NCBI GenBank assembly: GCA_017590115.1
Contig: JAGGNK010013558.1
Location: 15,656,932-15,720,931, forward strand
Reading direction: 5' to 3'
Origin: Montifringilla adamsi
Taxonomy: Eukaryota > Chordata > Aves > Passeriformes > Passeridae
Length of the DNA: 64,000 bases
Below are positions 51,481-63,559 of this stretch, one piece after another (positions within the stretch are counted from its first letter, which is position 1; the number at the start of each line of letters is the position of its first letter). Made by a program: the position numbers and the translations under genes. The notes beneath the pieces were generated by a model. That model was not told where the DNA came from and did no database searches. It saw nothing but the letters and a program-made list of their open reading frames with translations.

Positions 51481-54400
51481 AAAAACCTACAGCAAATAAT
51501 ACTATACCCTACAACAAAGGAAAACTTGTTCTCTCAGGCTCCCATGTAGGGTTGATTTTAAAGGCATTTTCATTTCGCTTTGGAATTCCAGCTGTGGATG
51601 GGTGAAACAGTTCAGAAAATTCAAGCTTTCTCTCTTTCTATTGCTTTTATGGACAAAAGTAGGCAAGGGGGGGCTAAGGGGAGAGAGAAACTGGTCCGTG
51701 TTTGATCCTGTATATCCTGTGATTCCGACTGTACGCTCGGTGTTTAGGGAACCAGGTACCTGTGACGTGACACCCCCCAGGGCCACACTCACATCTTACC
51801 GCTGGGGTTTTCTAAGTCTGAGGGAAAAGCAGACAAGGGTCCCCTTTGGTTCAGCATCATCCCAAGAATGTTTTTTTGGACGTTTCAGGCAGGAAAGAGG
51901 ACGGGTCCAGCAGTTCTGCTGGGTCACCCAACAAGGACAGGAGATTCCAAGCCCTCACAGAGCTGTCATTCTCCCTAGGAATGAACACCTCCCTATGCCA
52001 AAAGATCCCATCGCACCTAGAAGTGCACAGTGCAGATAGCAAAACTGAATGGAACTGTGAAAGCAACCAGGTCTGGGAGCAGGACAAATTGCTACACATC
52101 TCCCATACTGGCTGGAGTTGAGGCTCAGCCAAGCTTTGCCACCTTTCCCTCAGGGCAAAGCCACCCACAAAGTCCATAGGGATTTTCCCTGCAAGAGGGA
52201 CTGCAGGATTTGTCCCTGTGGGCAGCAAGAAGCTGAATTGTCATTTTGGTAAAATAGAGACTTATGAAACCTTAAGTCAGTCTCAGGAGGAGGCTGCAAA
52301 CAACAGACTAGTGTCCTCCCTACCACTTCTCTGTTCAATACCTGGCAGTTTCTTGGAATTCTTGACAGGTTGCTACAGCAAGTCGGAGTTCCCAACTGGT
52401 GGCCACAAGCGGCTGCTGTCTTTGTATCCCAGTAGTCCTCATTAGAACAAAGCTGCTTCGAATTAAATCCAATCTACATGCCGAATCAATCTTTCAACCC
52501 TTTGATTGCTTCTGAAAATATTTATACTTCTTAATAATGCACATTTTGTCCCAAAGCCTGTGATTAAACCCAGACAAGGTCCGGAGAAGCCTGAAGTATA
52601 TGTGGAAGGAGTTATTTTGGACAGGAAAAGAAAGATAAAGACACAGGTTTTTCCTATTGTGAAATCATTAGAGTGTATAAATCTAGCAATTGCAGTTGTA
52701 TAAGCATCAGAGTGGGGTTGTAATAAATACAGATTGGAGTATTATAGTAACCAAATGGAGTTTATGGATTATGTTCACTAGTTCATATTTCTCAGCTACT
52801 ACAACCTAACTAGCTTCATGCTGTACTCACCTCTGTTAATATTCCCTATTAATATTCTCTTTATGTGTTTGTGGGGGGAAAAAAAAAAGTTAGGATTCAA
52901 CTGCTGCTCTGTGTAAAATAAATATGTTTAAAGAATCATGCCCTCCAAAGAAAAAAAATAAACACAGGGATGCTGCAAAGCGACTGCGCTCGAAGGGCAC
53001 AGGCTGTGGCTGGCTGAAATCAGCCCCATTCTGCTGAAAGTTAATAACTTCCATCTGAGTGGGATCTGGTCCTAATGCAGGGCATTTGCTGTGTGAAAAT
53101 TGGGGTGTAAAAATGAAGAAAACAACTTCTGCTATCCCTTACCCTGGTGAATTTTTAGGGTGGTAAATAATAAGCTTTGGCTGGAGATGAGAAACGCACA
53201 CAGGCTTTGAAACTGGGCTGTGTGGTAAACAGTGTATTATTCCCTTCTCAAAAAGCAACATGCATCACAGGTGAGACATGAGGAGATGAAGGGAAGGAAA
53301 CACTCCTTGGCTAAGAAGTAACCCAGATAGGGCCAGATCCTCCAGAGTGGGGATCTGCCATCGATTAAGAAGGTGGTGGTGGCTGGGGACGCAGATCAGA
53401 TAAAGGCTCTGTACCTGTCTCCCTCCCTAAACAAAAATGACTGCCCTTGTCTCCAAAAAAATGGAAAAATTGACTTTGGAAAACACACCATAATAAATCT
53501 CCTTTGATATAGTATGCAGTGTCTGGGTGCAAGGGAAAGAAATCCTAGAAACTAAAAGTATGTAATGCTTATTTAATATCATTGTCATCAGCAGCATCAG
53601 ATGGTAAATGCAGGTAATATTCTTCAGGAGTGGGTTGGTAAATGCTTACGGTAGTTTTGCTTGTGACAGTTTCCCCTTTCATAAAGGAGAGAAAGAAATA
53701 TTCTCAGCTAAAATATTATTCATTGACTCTTTCATCACGTAGTTCATTATATTAAGTTGTTATTTCCTAAATATGTTGGGGGTGGTAATATTATTATACA
53801 TATATCCTGAGTCATGATGGCTGTTTTGCATTAATGTATGATTTGGATACTCAGTCTTTAAGGTAGAGAGAAGGGGTGGGTTTATCATGACCATAAATAA
53901 GGGGAGAGCAGAGATTGAAAAAACCTCTCAAAAATAGGGATGGGTCCAAAATCTAACAAAACTCATGAAAATCCATTTTGGAACAGAACCCATCAGAACT
54001 CTGTATTATATAACCAGCATTTTCTGAGTATCTTCTATTGTTTGACAACCCTCATTTCACACTGAACTTGGAGTTCATTTCTGAACAGAAGCTTTTTGTA
54101 TAGAAACTTTTAATCATATCCTTTAGTGAACACACACATACCATCGAGGATATTGTCTTATTAAAGAGTTTAAGCCTAAAGGTGTATGCCTACTTTTAAA
54201 AGAAATTTTCTGATTGTAGATAACTGCTCAATTTGATTTAGTGTCCAATGATAGTGATGGGGTTGATAACTGAGCATTCATCGGTAATTCATCTTGTGCT
54301 AGTAGAAATTTACAGCAAAGCAGTGCTTTCCCAACACTGACAAGTCCTATTAATCTTCTTCAGACACATTTCAATAGGTGTCTCCATCTGTGCCCAACAT

Positions 54401-55154
54401 CTAAACACTCTGGCATCACTGGGGACTTGGAGACACCTTCATTTCAGGTTACACTAGTGAAAATGTGATACTAGATTGTACTCTATTTTTAACCTAATTC
54501 TCTCTTTTCATTCAATTAGCCTTTCTTGCCTGCATTTTTCTACTCATGTGTAACATCCTTTTCCCAGGAATAGCTTAAAAATGAGATTTAGTTACTTAAA
54601 GAGACAGAATCTGCCAGGGCAAGAGCAACCAAGAGCTCAGTACAGAAAAGCAGAATAACAAAGCTCAGGGACACAGCGTGGAGTCCGAATTGCCACTCAC
54701 CAAACACATCCTGAACAGCATTCCCACAATATTCCCCTCCTGATGCACTTCTTGCAGGCACCACTGGATTAGGACAGGTCTGAAACTAAAGCTGTAAACA
54801 ACTGCAGGATGTTTGGGTGTTGAAATCCCAAACAGCTCTGTTTGTTCGTGCTGCACGGGGATCCCCAGCATCCATCCCCACTTCGCTTCACATATACAAC
54901 TAATGCATGAACAAACACAGAGCAGTCAAATTACAGCAGTAACATTTATGGGTGGATTATGTTCCAACTTCCTCACTTATTATTAAAAGCGAGTAAATTG
55001 TGAAGCACATGGAAGAGGTAGGGTGCAAATGCAAGCGAATTTCCACTCTGAACCAAATGTTGTTTTTTCACTTTCAAAGCTGCGATGAGTTTGCGAGCAG
55101 ACGCAGCACAGCTTTAAAGCTTACTCATTCAAAAATGTGTGTTTGGGTTCCTTC

Positions 55155-55172
55155 TTTTTTTTTTTTTTTTTT
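55155..55172. repeat. Poly-T run (18 T)
   Basis: A homopolymer followed by a pyrimidine-rich stretch. Low complexity. Confidence 0.85.
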
Positions 55173-55329
55173 CTTTCCCTCTCCCCTCCTTACTCCATTT
55201 ACGTTTGCCTTTCAAAGAGGAGCAGATGCACACCATTTGGGTTTGGGTGGCTCCTACTTGCTCTGAACTTTCTTCTGAAAAGAGCAAACCGTGAGCCGTG
55301 CGTCTGCTCCGCGCCTCAGAGGCAGTTTC

Positions 55330-55610
55330 AAACTTTGTTTCTGGCTTTATGAAGTTCTCTCGTGAGTCGTATTATAGATCTAAATGACCTTATTGTAGGT
55401 GGCAAGTTTAAATGTGCCATATTAATAACTTGTTATCCAAGACAAATTAAGTCCTTATGTGTCAAAAGCACTCTGTTCTGGATTACCTACAAGACAAGTA
55501 TTTATTGAATAAACGTTGGATCCAATTTCATTTTAATGTGACTGACTGTATGCTGCAGCCCCTCAGAACGAGATAAAAACACTCAAACCTACAACTGTGT
55601 TGCAACATTA
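55330..55610. promoter_or_regulatory. Candidate conserved block
   Basis: Complex sequence with GCCATATTAATAACTTG (about 55416), GGATTACC (about 55482), and GTATTTATTGAATAAACG (about 55498), which holds two opposed forkhead-like halves. No repeat similarity. Regulatory status is inferred only from texture. Confidence 0.28.
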
Positions 55611-55679
55611 CACCTAACTTGTCTATTTCTATTATTGTCTTTTTAACATGGGTTCTCAAAAGTGTTTGGGGGGTTTAAG

Positions 55680-55710
55680 GATTTATTATTATTATTGTTA
55701 TTATTTTTTC
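55680..55710. repeat. (ATT)n trinucleotide run
   Basis: An imperfect ATT repeat with one GTT interruption, ending in a T run. Confidence 0.8.
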
Positions 55711-57889
55711 TGAAGAGCAAGGAGAGAGATAGAAAAAAAGACTGGCATTCAGCCTAAAGAGAAATCATTGAAACAAATTAATCCTATGCCGTTTAAATTG
55801 ACATGGTAATCCATCATCAGCAAAGGGAAACTCTGAAAGCAATCTAGAATCTGCGGTGTTCTTTCACTGGCCCTCAGGCACAAAGACAGATAGTAAAAGA
55901 GGAAGGGGGGAAAAAATCATAAAAGTTAGCAGCACCTTAGCATAGGGAAGGGCTAGAGAAAGCAGCTTTCACTTTTTCCTGCTTTCGAGCACCCAGCTCA
56001 GAGAGCAGCGCTGATTAACCTTCAGTCACTGCCTGCTAACGTTTACTTGTGTGTCAGATCATCTTCAGCTGCTGGGATAGGAGTTATTTCAAATAGTGCA
56101 GAGCCCCCGTCCTGTATAAACTCCACCATTGAAAACTCTGCCAAACGTCAACTTGGGCATTTCTGCTTACAGAGGGCCTTTTATTAGCCTAAACTTGATC
56201 ATTCCAAATGGACAATAAATTCTATCTGCAGAGCCCTGCAGAAAATAGCTGTACTATCCTTGGGAGTTTAATAGCCAGGATTTTCATAGAGCTAGCATGA
56301 AAAAAACTGGGGGGGTTTATTTGGGTTTGGACTCAGGGTATTTTTTTGTCTATCCCCTGCTTTCTCAGTGGGGCTATCCACTATAATATATGTTTCCCAA
56401 GAGATTTTTCAAACTAGTTTTAAATATCTAAAGTGATGAGACTTTGTGCACCTTTAAAATTTTATTAGACTTACGGTCAGAAGAAAACATAAACCTCTTG
56501 GGCCTTGAAAGCCCATTGCAATACAGCCATTATCCCTATAATGTCAACAGAGCTACAAAATTCTCTAGAAATAAACCTTTTAAGAACAGCTTTGCCTGCT
56601 TCATGTTTTCTTTTAAGGTCAGTGGTGCATCACTTTTTTGGAAAGCGTTTCCCCTCTCTGGCCAGGTTTAGCAATGTGAAATAGAATGTATATTACTAAA
56701 TGAATAGGTTTAATTTTAGACACTGAAAAAATAAATAGAAGAAGAGAGCCAGGGCAGGAATAATACCTTTCAGTTAGAAACAGACATAGTAGAAAGAAAA
56801 AGTCAGAACTTTAGTGCCAGGGGCAAAGGGGTGAAAGGCTGCCTAATATGAACCATATCCAACATCTGCCCTATTTTAATTTAGCAGGGATAAAGTTTCT
56901 TCTTTTTTATTATTAAGAAAACTTTATGTGGCAGAGAAACCCATGAGCTATGTTATCAAAACTGTTTTATTGTCACACTGAAACTTAGAACTATTAAGAA
57001 TTGGCAGGGCAAAGAGATAAAAACTCCCCTTCTCTCTCCCTTTATACTCTGTGACAAGCCTGGGCTCGGGTCCTGCTGACTGGGATGTCCTTTTCATGTC
57101 TTTATGAAGTACTGCACTTGGGGCTGTAATATAAAGGGGAGGTTAATTGTTCAGGATGGGTCCAAATGATTGATTCTCCAGGTTAAAAAAAAAAATAAAT
57201 TAATAAATCAATAAATCTGAATATTTAAAACAAAACCCTGACGCGGTGGTCACCCTCGGAGGTGAGAGATGGTGGTGGTGCACAACAAGTGTAAAGAAGG
57301 GCTGGGCTGGGGATCTGTATGAGAAACAGCCCAAATTGCCAGACTGGAACATGATCTCATTCCATCTAAAAGTTTTCCACCTCAACAGTGCAAATTCCAC
57401 TATAAAATAACAAAGTGTACCAAACCACATGTGAGTAGCTGTAGGAGTAAGAGAGCAAATTGGTTTCTGACAAAAGAAGGATGAATACCTTCGGATAATC
57501 TAAAGTTAAAATTTGATTGAAAGCATAACATTCCTCTAAGCATCAATATGCTTAGGATCCAAAATATGGTTATTTTATTACCAGTTAATACTTAGATCAA
57601 AGCAAAACACTGTAGCTGGAAGGGACATTCTCTCTGGAAATAAAGTTCCATGTAATTATTTCCTATTAAAAACTAAAACTGGTCTTAGATTCAAAAATTT
57701 GGGCTTCCTTACATGTGATATAATGCAAGCTTGTCAAGAGAGAGCAGATGTACCATTTTTCACTGTTTGCTGGTATCTCTTTGCTTTAAAGTTTTTTGTT
57801 TAGCTTTAACCCTTTGAATGTGAAAGATTCTCATCCAATTTACCTCAGTCAGACCAGGAGGACTGTTTTGGATTATATCAACTCATTTC

Positions 57890-58190
57890 TTTTGATAAGA
57901 AATTAGGATTTGATATAAACTAACATCATTTTAAATAAAGCCTGCAAATGTGAGGAGGTGAAATCTAAAGAAAATGATATGGCGATGGGTAGGCAGCTGA
58001 AAGTTAAATATTAAATTGTAAACAAAGGTTTTACTCTTGGGCAAAACAGCTCATCTTAATTCAGTTCGAGACATGGAGTTTAAAATATGCACTCAAAATA
58101 CTTCCAAGAAAGCTGCAACCTTTCAGAGAAGAGAGATAAGAATGTATTTTAATTATGAGGTTATAAATATGCGATAGATTTAATTTTTTT
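57890..58190. promoter_or_regulatory. Candidate regulatory block with overlapping forkhead and SOX sites
   Basis: A consensus forkhead site TGTAAACA (58017-58024) overlaps an AACAAAGG SOX/TCF-type site (58021-58028). It is preceded by TTAAATATTAAATTG and followed by TTTTAATTATGAGG and TATAAATATGCG words. The block is not repetitive. It is suggestive of a developmental enhancer but not proved. Confidence 0.33.
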
Positions 58191-58896
58191 TTTACTAACT
58201 CCTAACGTGCTACATAACATTGTTCAGATGCAGTTATACATTTATCTGTCTGTCTCTATTCCTGTCCAGGGTTTTGGTTTTATTTTATTCTTTCTCCTTT
58301 TTATTTTTTTCCTCCTGATAGCTCAATCTCTATTTATGGCATCGTTGAGGCAGGCCCTGGGAAAAAAAAAGAATCTATCCTTCTGTATTTATAAACCACC
58401 ACAGAATAAATAGGGAATGGTTCCTTTTTGCAACTGAAGGGCTGGTATTATAAGTAGCAATATGAAATATTTAGACACATTATTTCAAGCTTCCCGGCTG
58501 CTTCTGATTCTGCTAATTATTTTTGATCTGTCACTCAGAAATAAAAAAATAAATAAATAAAACTTTAAAGAGTTCATTAGGACTGCAGAAAGGAAGAAGA
58601 GTCAGATATAAGGCAGCAATTATAATTTGGTTTTAACATGTTTTTTTCATTTTTTGCTGACTCCTCAGCTACATTGTTTAGTAGAAGGATGGCTACAATA
58701 TACTTCTACATTAAAGCCTGTTAAATAGGGAAGAAGCTGAGACATTCAGCTGGGATATTGTTTGCTAGCTCAATTAGTATCCCAAGAATTTGAAAGTACA
58801 ATAAATGTATCTGAAGATCATATCTAAACATACTTACCAAAAAGTACCCACCTCTCTCAGCAGTTCACATATTTCTGCCTTCTAACTGGGAGGGGG

Positions 58897-58905
58897 AAAA
58901 AAAAG

Positions 58906-58944
<39 letters not shown>
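58897..58944. repeat. Long A tract (about 48 bp, one G interruption)
   Basis: Eight A, one G, then 39 uninterrupted A. It is the longest homopolymer in the window. No retrotransposon body was recognised upstream (a G-rich pentamer and ordinary sequence precede it). Its length is likely unreliable in a short-read assembly. Confidence 0.9.
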
Positions 58945-58948
<4 letters not shown>

Positions 58949-59639
58949 GTTCGATGTGTAGGTTAAGATTGGCGTGTGGCAAGGTTTGTGTGAGATACAA
59001 AGAAATCTGTATTTCACTCAACAATTTCATTGCTTAAACATATAGTTTAGAAGCATCTTTTCCTTAAACATGTGGTTCAATAACATTTTCTTCAAAGGAA
59101 CAACTCAGTGTGTTAAAAGATTTAAGAACAAAGAATGTGCTGCAAAATGCAAATTCCTCCAGTGTTACACTGTGTATGCAATTATGTATGTAGGCAGATA
59201 GATATAATTTGAGAGTTATTAACTTTCAACATCAATGATGTACCCTGAATCAATACAATGTAACTACCTATTAAAATATAAACCAGGTGTGTTCCCAGGC
59301 AAATACAGTCTGAGAAGATTCTCTAGAATTTATTTTTTTTTTTCTTTAAAGATTACAGCTCTGCTGTGGACAAGAAGCTCAAGAGACTGGTGCTGGTCCT
59401 AAAGATGGAGATTGCTTTGCTTTTTTGCTGATGGTTCTAGAATGTTTCATTTCCTCCACGTTTGGACAAAAAAAAAATAAAAATAATAAACAATAATGAA
59501 ATGGTGTGAAGGGGATGAATTGCCTCAGAAACATCCGTACATTTATACACCTCCGGATGCATGGGAAAGAGAAAAGTTCCCCATTTCAATCTTTCCTTTG
59601 GCTGAAGAGAGGGAATGAAGGGAGCAAAAATCATTTTAA

Positions 59640-59770
59640 GCTTTGCCCTCCCGGCGGATCGACCCCTCTTGCAAATCCCTTTCTCCTGGCCGCCCTCCCT
59701 CGCTCCCCCGAGCACACAGCCCGGCGCAGTTAACCTTGGAGCGGCGCCGGGGAGGGAAGGGTTAATGAAA
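59640..59770. promoter_or_regulatory. CpG-rich patch with opposed TTAACC/GGTTAA words
   Basis: About eleven CpGs in roughly 120 bp, by eye count, in a region that was CpG-poor until this point. TTAACCTT (59730-59737) and AAGGGTTAA (59757-59765) form an imperfect inverted repeat around a GCGGCGCCGGGG core. It could be the left edge of an unmethylated CpG domain belonging to a gene to the right. Confidence 0.4.
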
Positions 59771-60904
59771 CCCAGCTCTTTACGACCTCCAGGGTCAGAC
59801 TCTTCCTATCTGCAATCTAAGGAATTAGGTAAGGAGGTTATAAGATTATAGTGAAAGGAGTTATAGGCCCTCGTAGCCTCACACCTGAACATATTGGGCT
59901 AATCCACTGGGATTCTTAAAAATCGCTTCAGCTATGGAAAACTGTTAATTAGGCTGAGTCTGTCCCGAGGTTTCCTGTTGCATTAGAGATCCAGCCGAGC
60001 TGCCTGCAGTCCATAGGCTCGCGTGAAATGTTCTTAGTGCGCCTAACTTTCTGTCCCTTCTCCACGACTGAAATCAGCATCAGCCACTGATTTCGGGGTT
60101 AAAAAAAAAGCAAAGCTGGGGGGAAACTCAGCCAGAGAGATGAACAAAAGTCAACCCCCTCCGGTCCCTGAGCCCTGGGTGCCCGGCAGGCTATTTGCAG
60201 CTGTTTCTAACTTCAGTGTTTGTTTACAGTAGCAAAATTAGCACTTGGAGGAGAAGTGAAAAGCTGTTTTCACATCAGTTTTACTCCTCGGTTCCTAGCT
60301 TGAGATGCCTTTGCTCCCTCCCAGCAATCAGCATCATTTAAAGTGCGGAACAAACTTTCTCTCTCTGCTTTGACTTAGTTCTCTGCAGTCGCATCCTATT
60401 TTCTGCTAAAGAAAAATACGCGGAGAGAAGGTAGCATGTGAACACGGGCCAAACATCACGGATTCGAGGTAAAAAAATAATAATCATAATCCCGAGCATC
60501 CCCACAGAACGTATTTCAATGTCGCATGGCAGAGCCCTGCCCTAGTCCCAGCTTTCTGCCCTTTGGCACTCAGATATTTGCTTGTCTCCAGCAAAGTTTT
60601 CTTTAATCCGCCGAGACACCCCAGGGCTGTACCTGAGCCACGGCTAAATTGCTCCCTACAACCGATAAAATCCCGCAGCAGCAACTCCCCAGCTTCACTA
60701 CTTAAAGCAAGGGCTGGTTTTAACCATTTTGTCATTTGCAGAAATGCTGATTTTTATTTTTTTTTTTTAATTTTTTCCTATGCAAGGTGTGGTCACCCTC
60801 GAATGGCAGTAATCTGTAGATTACATATTACGAGCCTTGTCATTACGTGGATAAAATGAGGTGGTTAAACGCTAAAATCCATTTTACTCACCACATTTGC
60901 TTGT

Positions 60905-60923
60905 GGGGAGGGAGGGGGGCGGG
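60905..60923 (+). other. G-quadruplex motif
   Basis: Four runs of three or more G separated by single bases (GGGG-A-GGG-A-GGGGGG-C-GGG) satisfy the usual G4 pattern on the plus strand. Such motifs are frequent near promoters. Confidence 0.75.
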
Positions 60924-61559
60924 AAGGAGAGGGGAGGACAAACTTGTAGGAGAAGGATTTAAACCCCTCGGATGGGAGCTGGATGTGCTGTCAGAGCCCC
61001 CTCTGCCTGGTGGGTACACGGGCTGGGGACCCCTCAACTTCACCTCCAAGGCAGGCGCCCGATCACTCCAGCCCTCTCCCTCTCTCCTGAGCCTTTTGTC
61101 CCCATTTTCGTGGTATCTCAGCTTTGCTCCACAGAGGCGACTTTTCTCTGCCTCTCCTGGATTTGCTCTGTAGCATTTCTAGGCTCCTACTCTCCAGCTC
61201 TCCCCCCGTTTGCCTCTTTCATCTGTGTCCCTGATCCCTCTCCAGCTGATGTGATTCTTTAGAAATGTGGGTCTTATCCCGTCCCTACCTTTGCCGGCTC
61301 TGATTAGATATTATTTTTTCATTGGCTCTGCTACAATGGGTTCCTCCCTTTAATCTCTCGGTATATTTTCCCCCTCCCGGTATAACCAAATCCATGAAAT
61401 TCACAGCCTCTCTCTTTGACACGACTGGTTCGTCTAATCACTCCATATCGATTTCCCTAACTCTTTTCATCCAGCTGAAGACACATTTTAAAACACTCCA
61501 AGCCAGAGTGTGCTCTTTGCTTTATACACACTAATAAAATGATTTACCCTTCTCTCTCT

Positions 61560-61844
61560 GCTCTCCTCACAGGAGAAAATCGTTCAAGTCGCGGCTATTT
61601 GTGTGTGATCAGTAAATATTTAGTGTGGCGACATCCTCAGCTCCTCTCCTGATCAATACGCAACCCAACAGGAGGTGGACTATTGTCCGGGTAGTGACTT
61701 GCTGAGATCTCCTTTAGATGAATTCTTTGCCCCCCATACTGTCTGTTATGATTTATCCTCGAAGGTGACCAATAAAGAAAAACTGAGTCTCTAAAAACGT
61801 CTGTTTCTAACCTGTTTACCGTGCCATTAAAGCACCTAAGCGAG
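61560..61844. promoter_or_regulatory. Candidate conserved regulatory block
   Basis: It contains GTAAATATTTA (61612-61622), a near-palindromic forkhead word, between two TGATCA words (about 61606 and 61651). Retained CpGs lie near 61581, 61591, 61629 and 61659. A GACCAATAAAG stretch (about 61767) carries a CCAAT word next to AATAAA. No frame of note. The mix of CpGs and AT-rich sites resembles conserved sequence near a developmental promoter. Confidence 0.35.
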
Positions 61845-62215
61845 GAATGCCTTATTCATCCCCGTCTCCCACATCCCTGGGATGGGCTGACACACGCAGG
61901 GCGCTGCTGGAAAATGGGGATCCAAGCGGGCAGCCCCCGCAGCGCTGCTCTGCATCCCTGAACCCCTCGATCCCCTCTTCCCCGACCCCTCCATAAAACC
62001 CCGGCCGCTCTCTGCGCTGCGGTGTCACGGCACTGAAAGGGCGATTCCCCGCTCGCAGCCACCCTGCAGCATCTTCGGGCACAGGGCTGGCTCCCCCAGC
62101 TCAGCCTCAGCCGGTGCCAACGATGTGCCCATGGATGGAGGGTGCCCCAGCAACTCCCAGCCCGCCTCTCCCCTCCTCTTCATCGCATCCCGCGGCTCTG
62201 CCTGCCCCAGGACCA
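61845..62215. promoter_or_regulatory. CpG-island-like block, possible promoter
   Basis: By eye about 19 CpGs fall in the first 260 bp, a density near what base composition predicts and far above the rest of the window. A CATAAAAC TATA-like word at about 61992 precedes a GGCCGCTCTCTGCGCTGCGG stretch, which would suit a plus-strand start near 62020. The block is bounded on the right by a T/G-rich tract. The frames through it (minus 76 and 126 codons, plus 95 codons) are GC-rich by-products with no domain I recognise. Confidence 0.45.
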
Positions 62216-63347
62216 GGCTGAGGCAGGGCTGCTGGGGGCTCTGTGGTTTTTTTTGTTTGTTTGTCTGGGTCTTTTTTGTTTGGGGTGGTTTTTTTGAACG
62301 ACATGGAAAAGCTTCAGTGAAGGAAAATAATAATAATAATAATAATGGGAATGGAGAAGAGCTTAAAGCCCGTTTCCTGTGGTTAACCATAACGAGAGCT
62401 TTCACAGAGTGATAAAATGGGCAGCCAGAGAAGTTCGCGTGTGTTTGTGTGTGTTTTATCCTGATCTGCTATTTCACTCCTGGGAAAGCCAATGCCTCCC
62501 CTTGCAATTGCCCCAGGAGTGTGCTGTGCCCGCTGAGATGTCCGAGACAGCAGTGCCTGCTGTGTGGGTGCCTGTCCGAGGCAGCCTGGGTGCCTCCACA
62601 CAATGGCCACACAGTGATATCTGCATCGTCTCTGTGTGCTCGCTCACATCGTGTCCTGCAGCCCACAGAGGTGCCCAGATATTTATTTTATTCCCGTGCG
62701 TGTGCGTTTGCACCTCAGCTCTAGGTCGAAGGCGTTTGTCTCTGCAAATGGACATTGCCTGCACAGGCGCTGCATAAATCCAGGGCTGTGTATTACAGAT
62801 GTGCGACTGTTATTCAAATGTAAAACCAGCTACATCCACCTGTTAACTTTGTTTAGAAACCACTTTCACTAATGGCTTTTCTCTAACTTATTCAGCCCGT
62901 TACTCGAGTATAGGAGGCAATGGAGGGGAAAAATCCATATGAAACCCTGCTCACAGCCTCTCTTCGAGAGGACACTTTCCACACCTTGCCCAGACAGGGC
63001 TCCTATAGAGCGCTTATCTCTCGAATATATCTTTATACTAATGCATACTTAATTGGTCTGTCTTGACTGTCCATATAAAACAATTTAATTAGGGTGCTTT
63101 CTGCTTTGGAAAGAAAGAAAAAAAAAATCTGCCCAGCATTTATTGTATTTAGCACCAATACAGGCAGAAAATGTTGCACAAGTTTTTGGTTGAAAGAGCA
63201 CCTATGTGTCCATTGAAGGGCGTTGATCCGAAAAGACAGAGAGGACAAGTAAAATCGATTTGAAGCAACCCTCTCTGTCCCTTTCACACCATTCAGACAC
63301 TCCATTCCTTCTAAGACAAAGACCCAGCGCCTTGGGAATGCTGGCAA
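62216..63347. other. Mixed non-coding DNA right of the CpG-rich block
   Basis: A T/G-rich stretch (62249-62297) is followed by an AAT microsatellite and then a moderately GC-rich segment (62.4-62.8 kb) with overlapping frames on both strands. From about 62.88 to 63.09 kb the sequence becomes complex and AT-rich with retained CpGs, a GCATACTTAATTGG word and a CAATTTAATTAGGG word, and again looks like conserved regulatory DNA. Confidence 0.45.
62326..62346. repeat. (AAT)7 microsatellite
   Basis: Seven perfect AAT units. In one forward frame it reads as an asparagine run, which should not be taken as coding. Confidence 0.9.
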
Positions 63348-63420
63348 GGCGGGGGGGGAGGGGGGGGAAAGGAGGAAAAAAAAGAAAAAAAAAAGAGGGG
63401 GAAAAAATAAAGGAAAAAAG
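63348..63420 (+). repeat. G-then-A homopurine tract
   Basis: Two runs of eight G separated by one A (63351-63367), followed by an A/G-only stretch to about 63407 and then A-rich sequence. A homopurine strand of this type can form a triplex or quadruplex, and sequencing errors here are likely. Confidence 0.85.
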
Positions 63421-63559
63421 CTTCAATCCCCCCAAGCGAAAGGGAGAGCTCTGAAATTCCTTCATATTGCTGTTATTTACCCCCGAAGATATGTTCAACT
63501 CCAGGATTTTCTTCAATTCGGCATCTAACACTGCTGCTGCGAGGAATGTCCCTGGAAGG

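Larger units (their letters stand above)
50621..59640. other. Non-coding DNA with conserved-looking islands
   Basis: No gene supported. Candidate regulatory blocks lie at 50.86-51.48, 55.33-55.61 and 57.89-58.19 kb. A GC-richer segment at 51.64-52.40 kb carries overlapping frames on both strands (up to 145 codons) with no recognisable domain. A long A tract lies at 58.90-58.94 kb. Confidence 0.55.
59771..61844. other. CpG-retaining non-coding DNA, probable promoter-flank domain
   Basis: CpGs occur throughout at a clearly higher rate than in the first 59 kb, among AT-rich motif-dense pieces. A donor-like GATTCGAG/GTAAAA occurs at about 60463-60476 after a CpG-bearing stretch, but no reading frame or acceptor supports an exon. 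A G-rich quadruplex motif lies at 60905-60923 and a forkhead-rich block at 61.56-61.84 kb. Overlapping frames of about 100 codons at 60.85-61.26 kb are proline- and serine-rich and unconvincing. Confidence 0.45.

Noticed and set aside
51602..52039. 145-codon plus-strand frame
   Set aside because: It lies in GC-richer DNA where frames are open in several phases on both strands. It shows no recognisable domain or signal.
62379..62777. 132-codon plus frame just right of the CpG-rich block
   Set aside because: Frames of 65-96 codons overlap it in other phases and on the other strand. There is no splice structure or recognisable domain.
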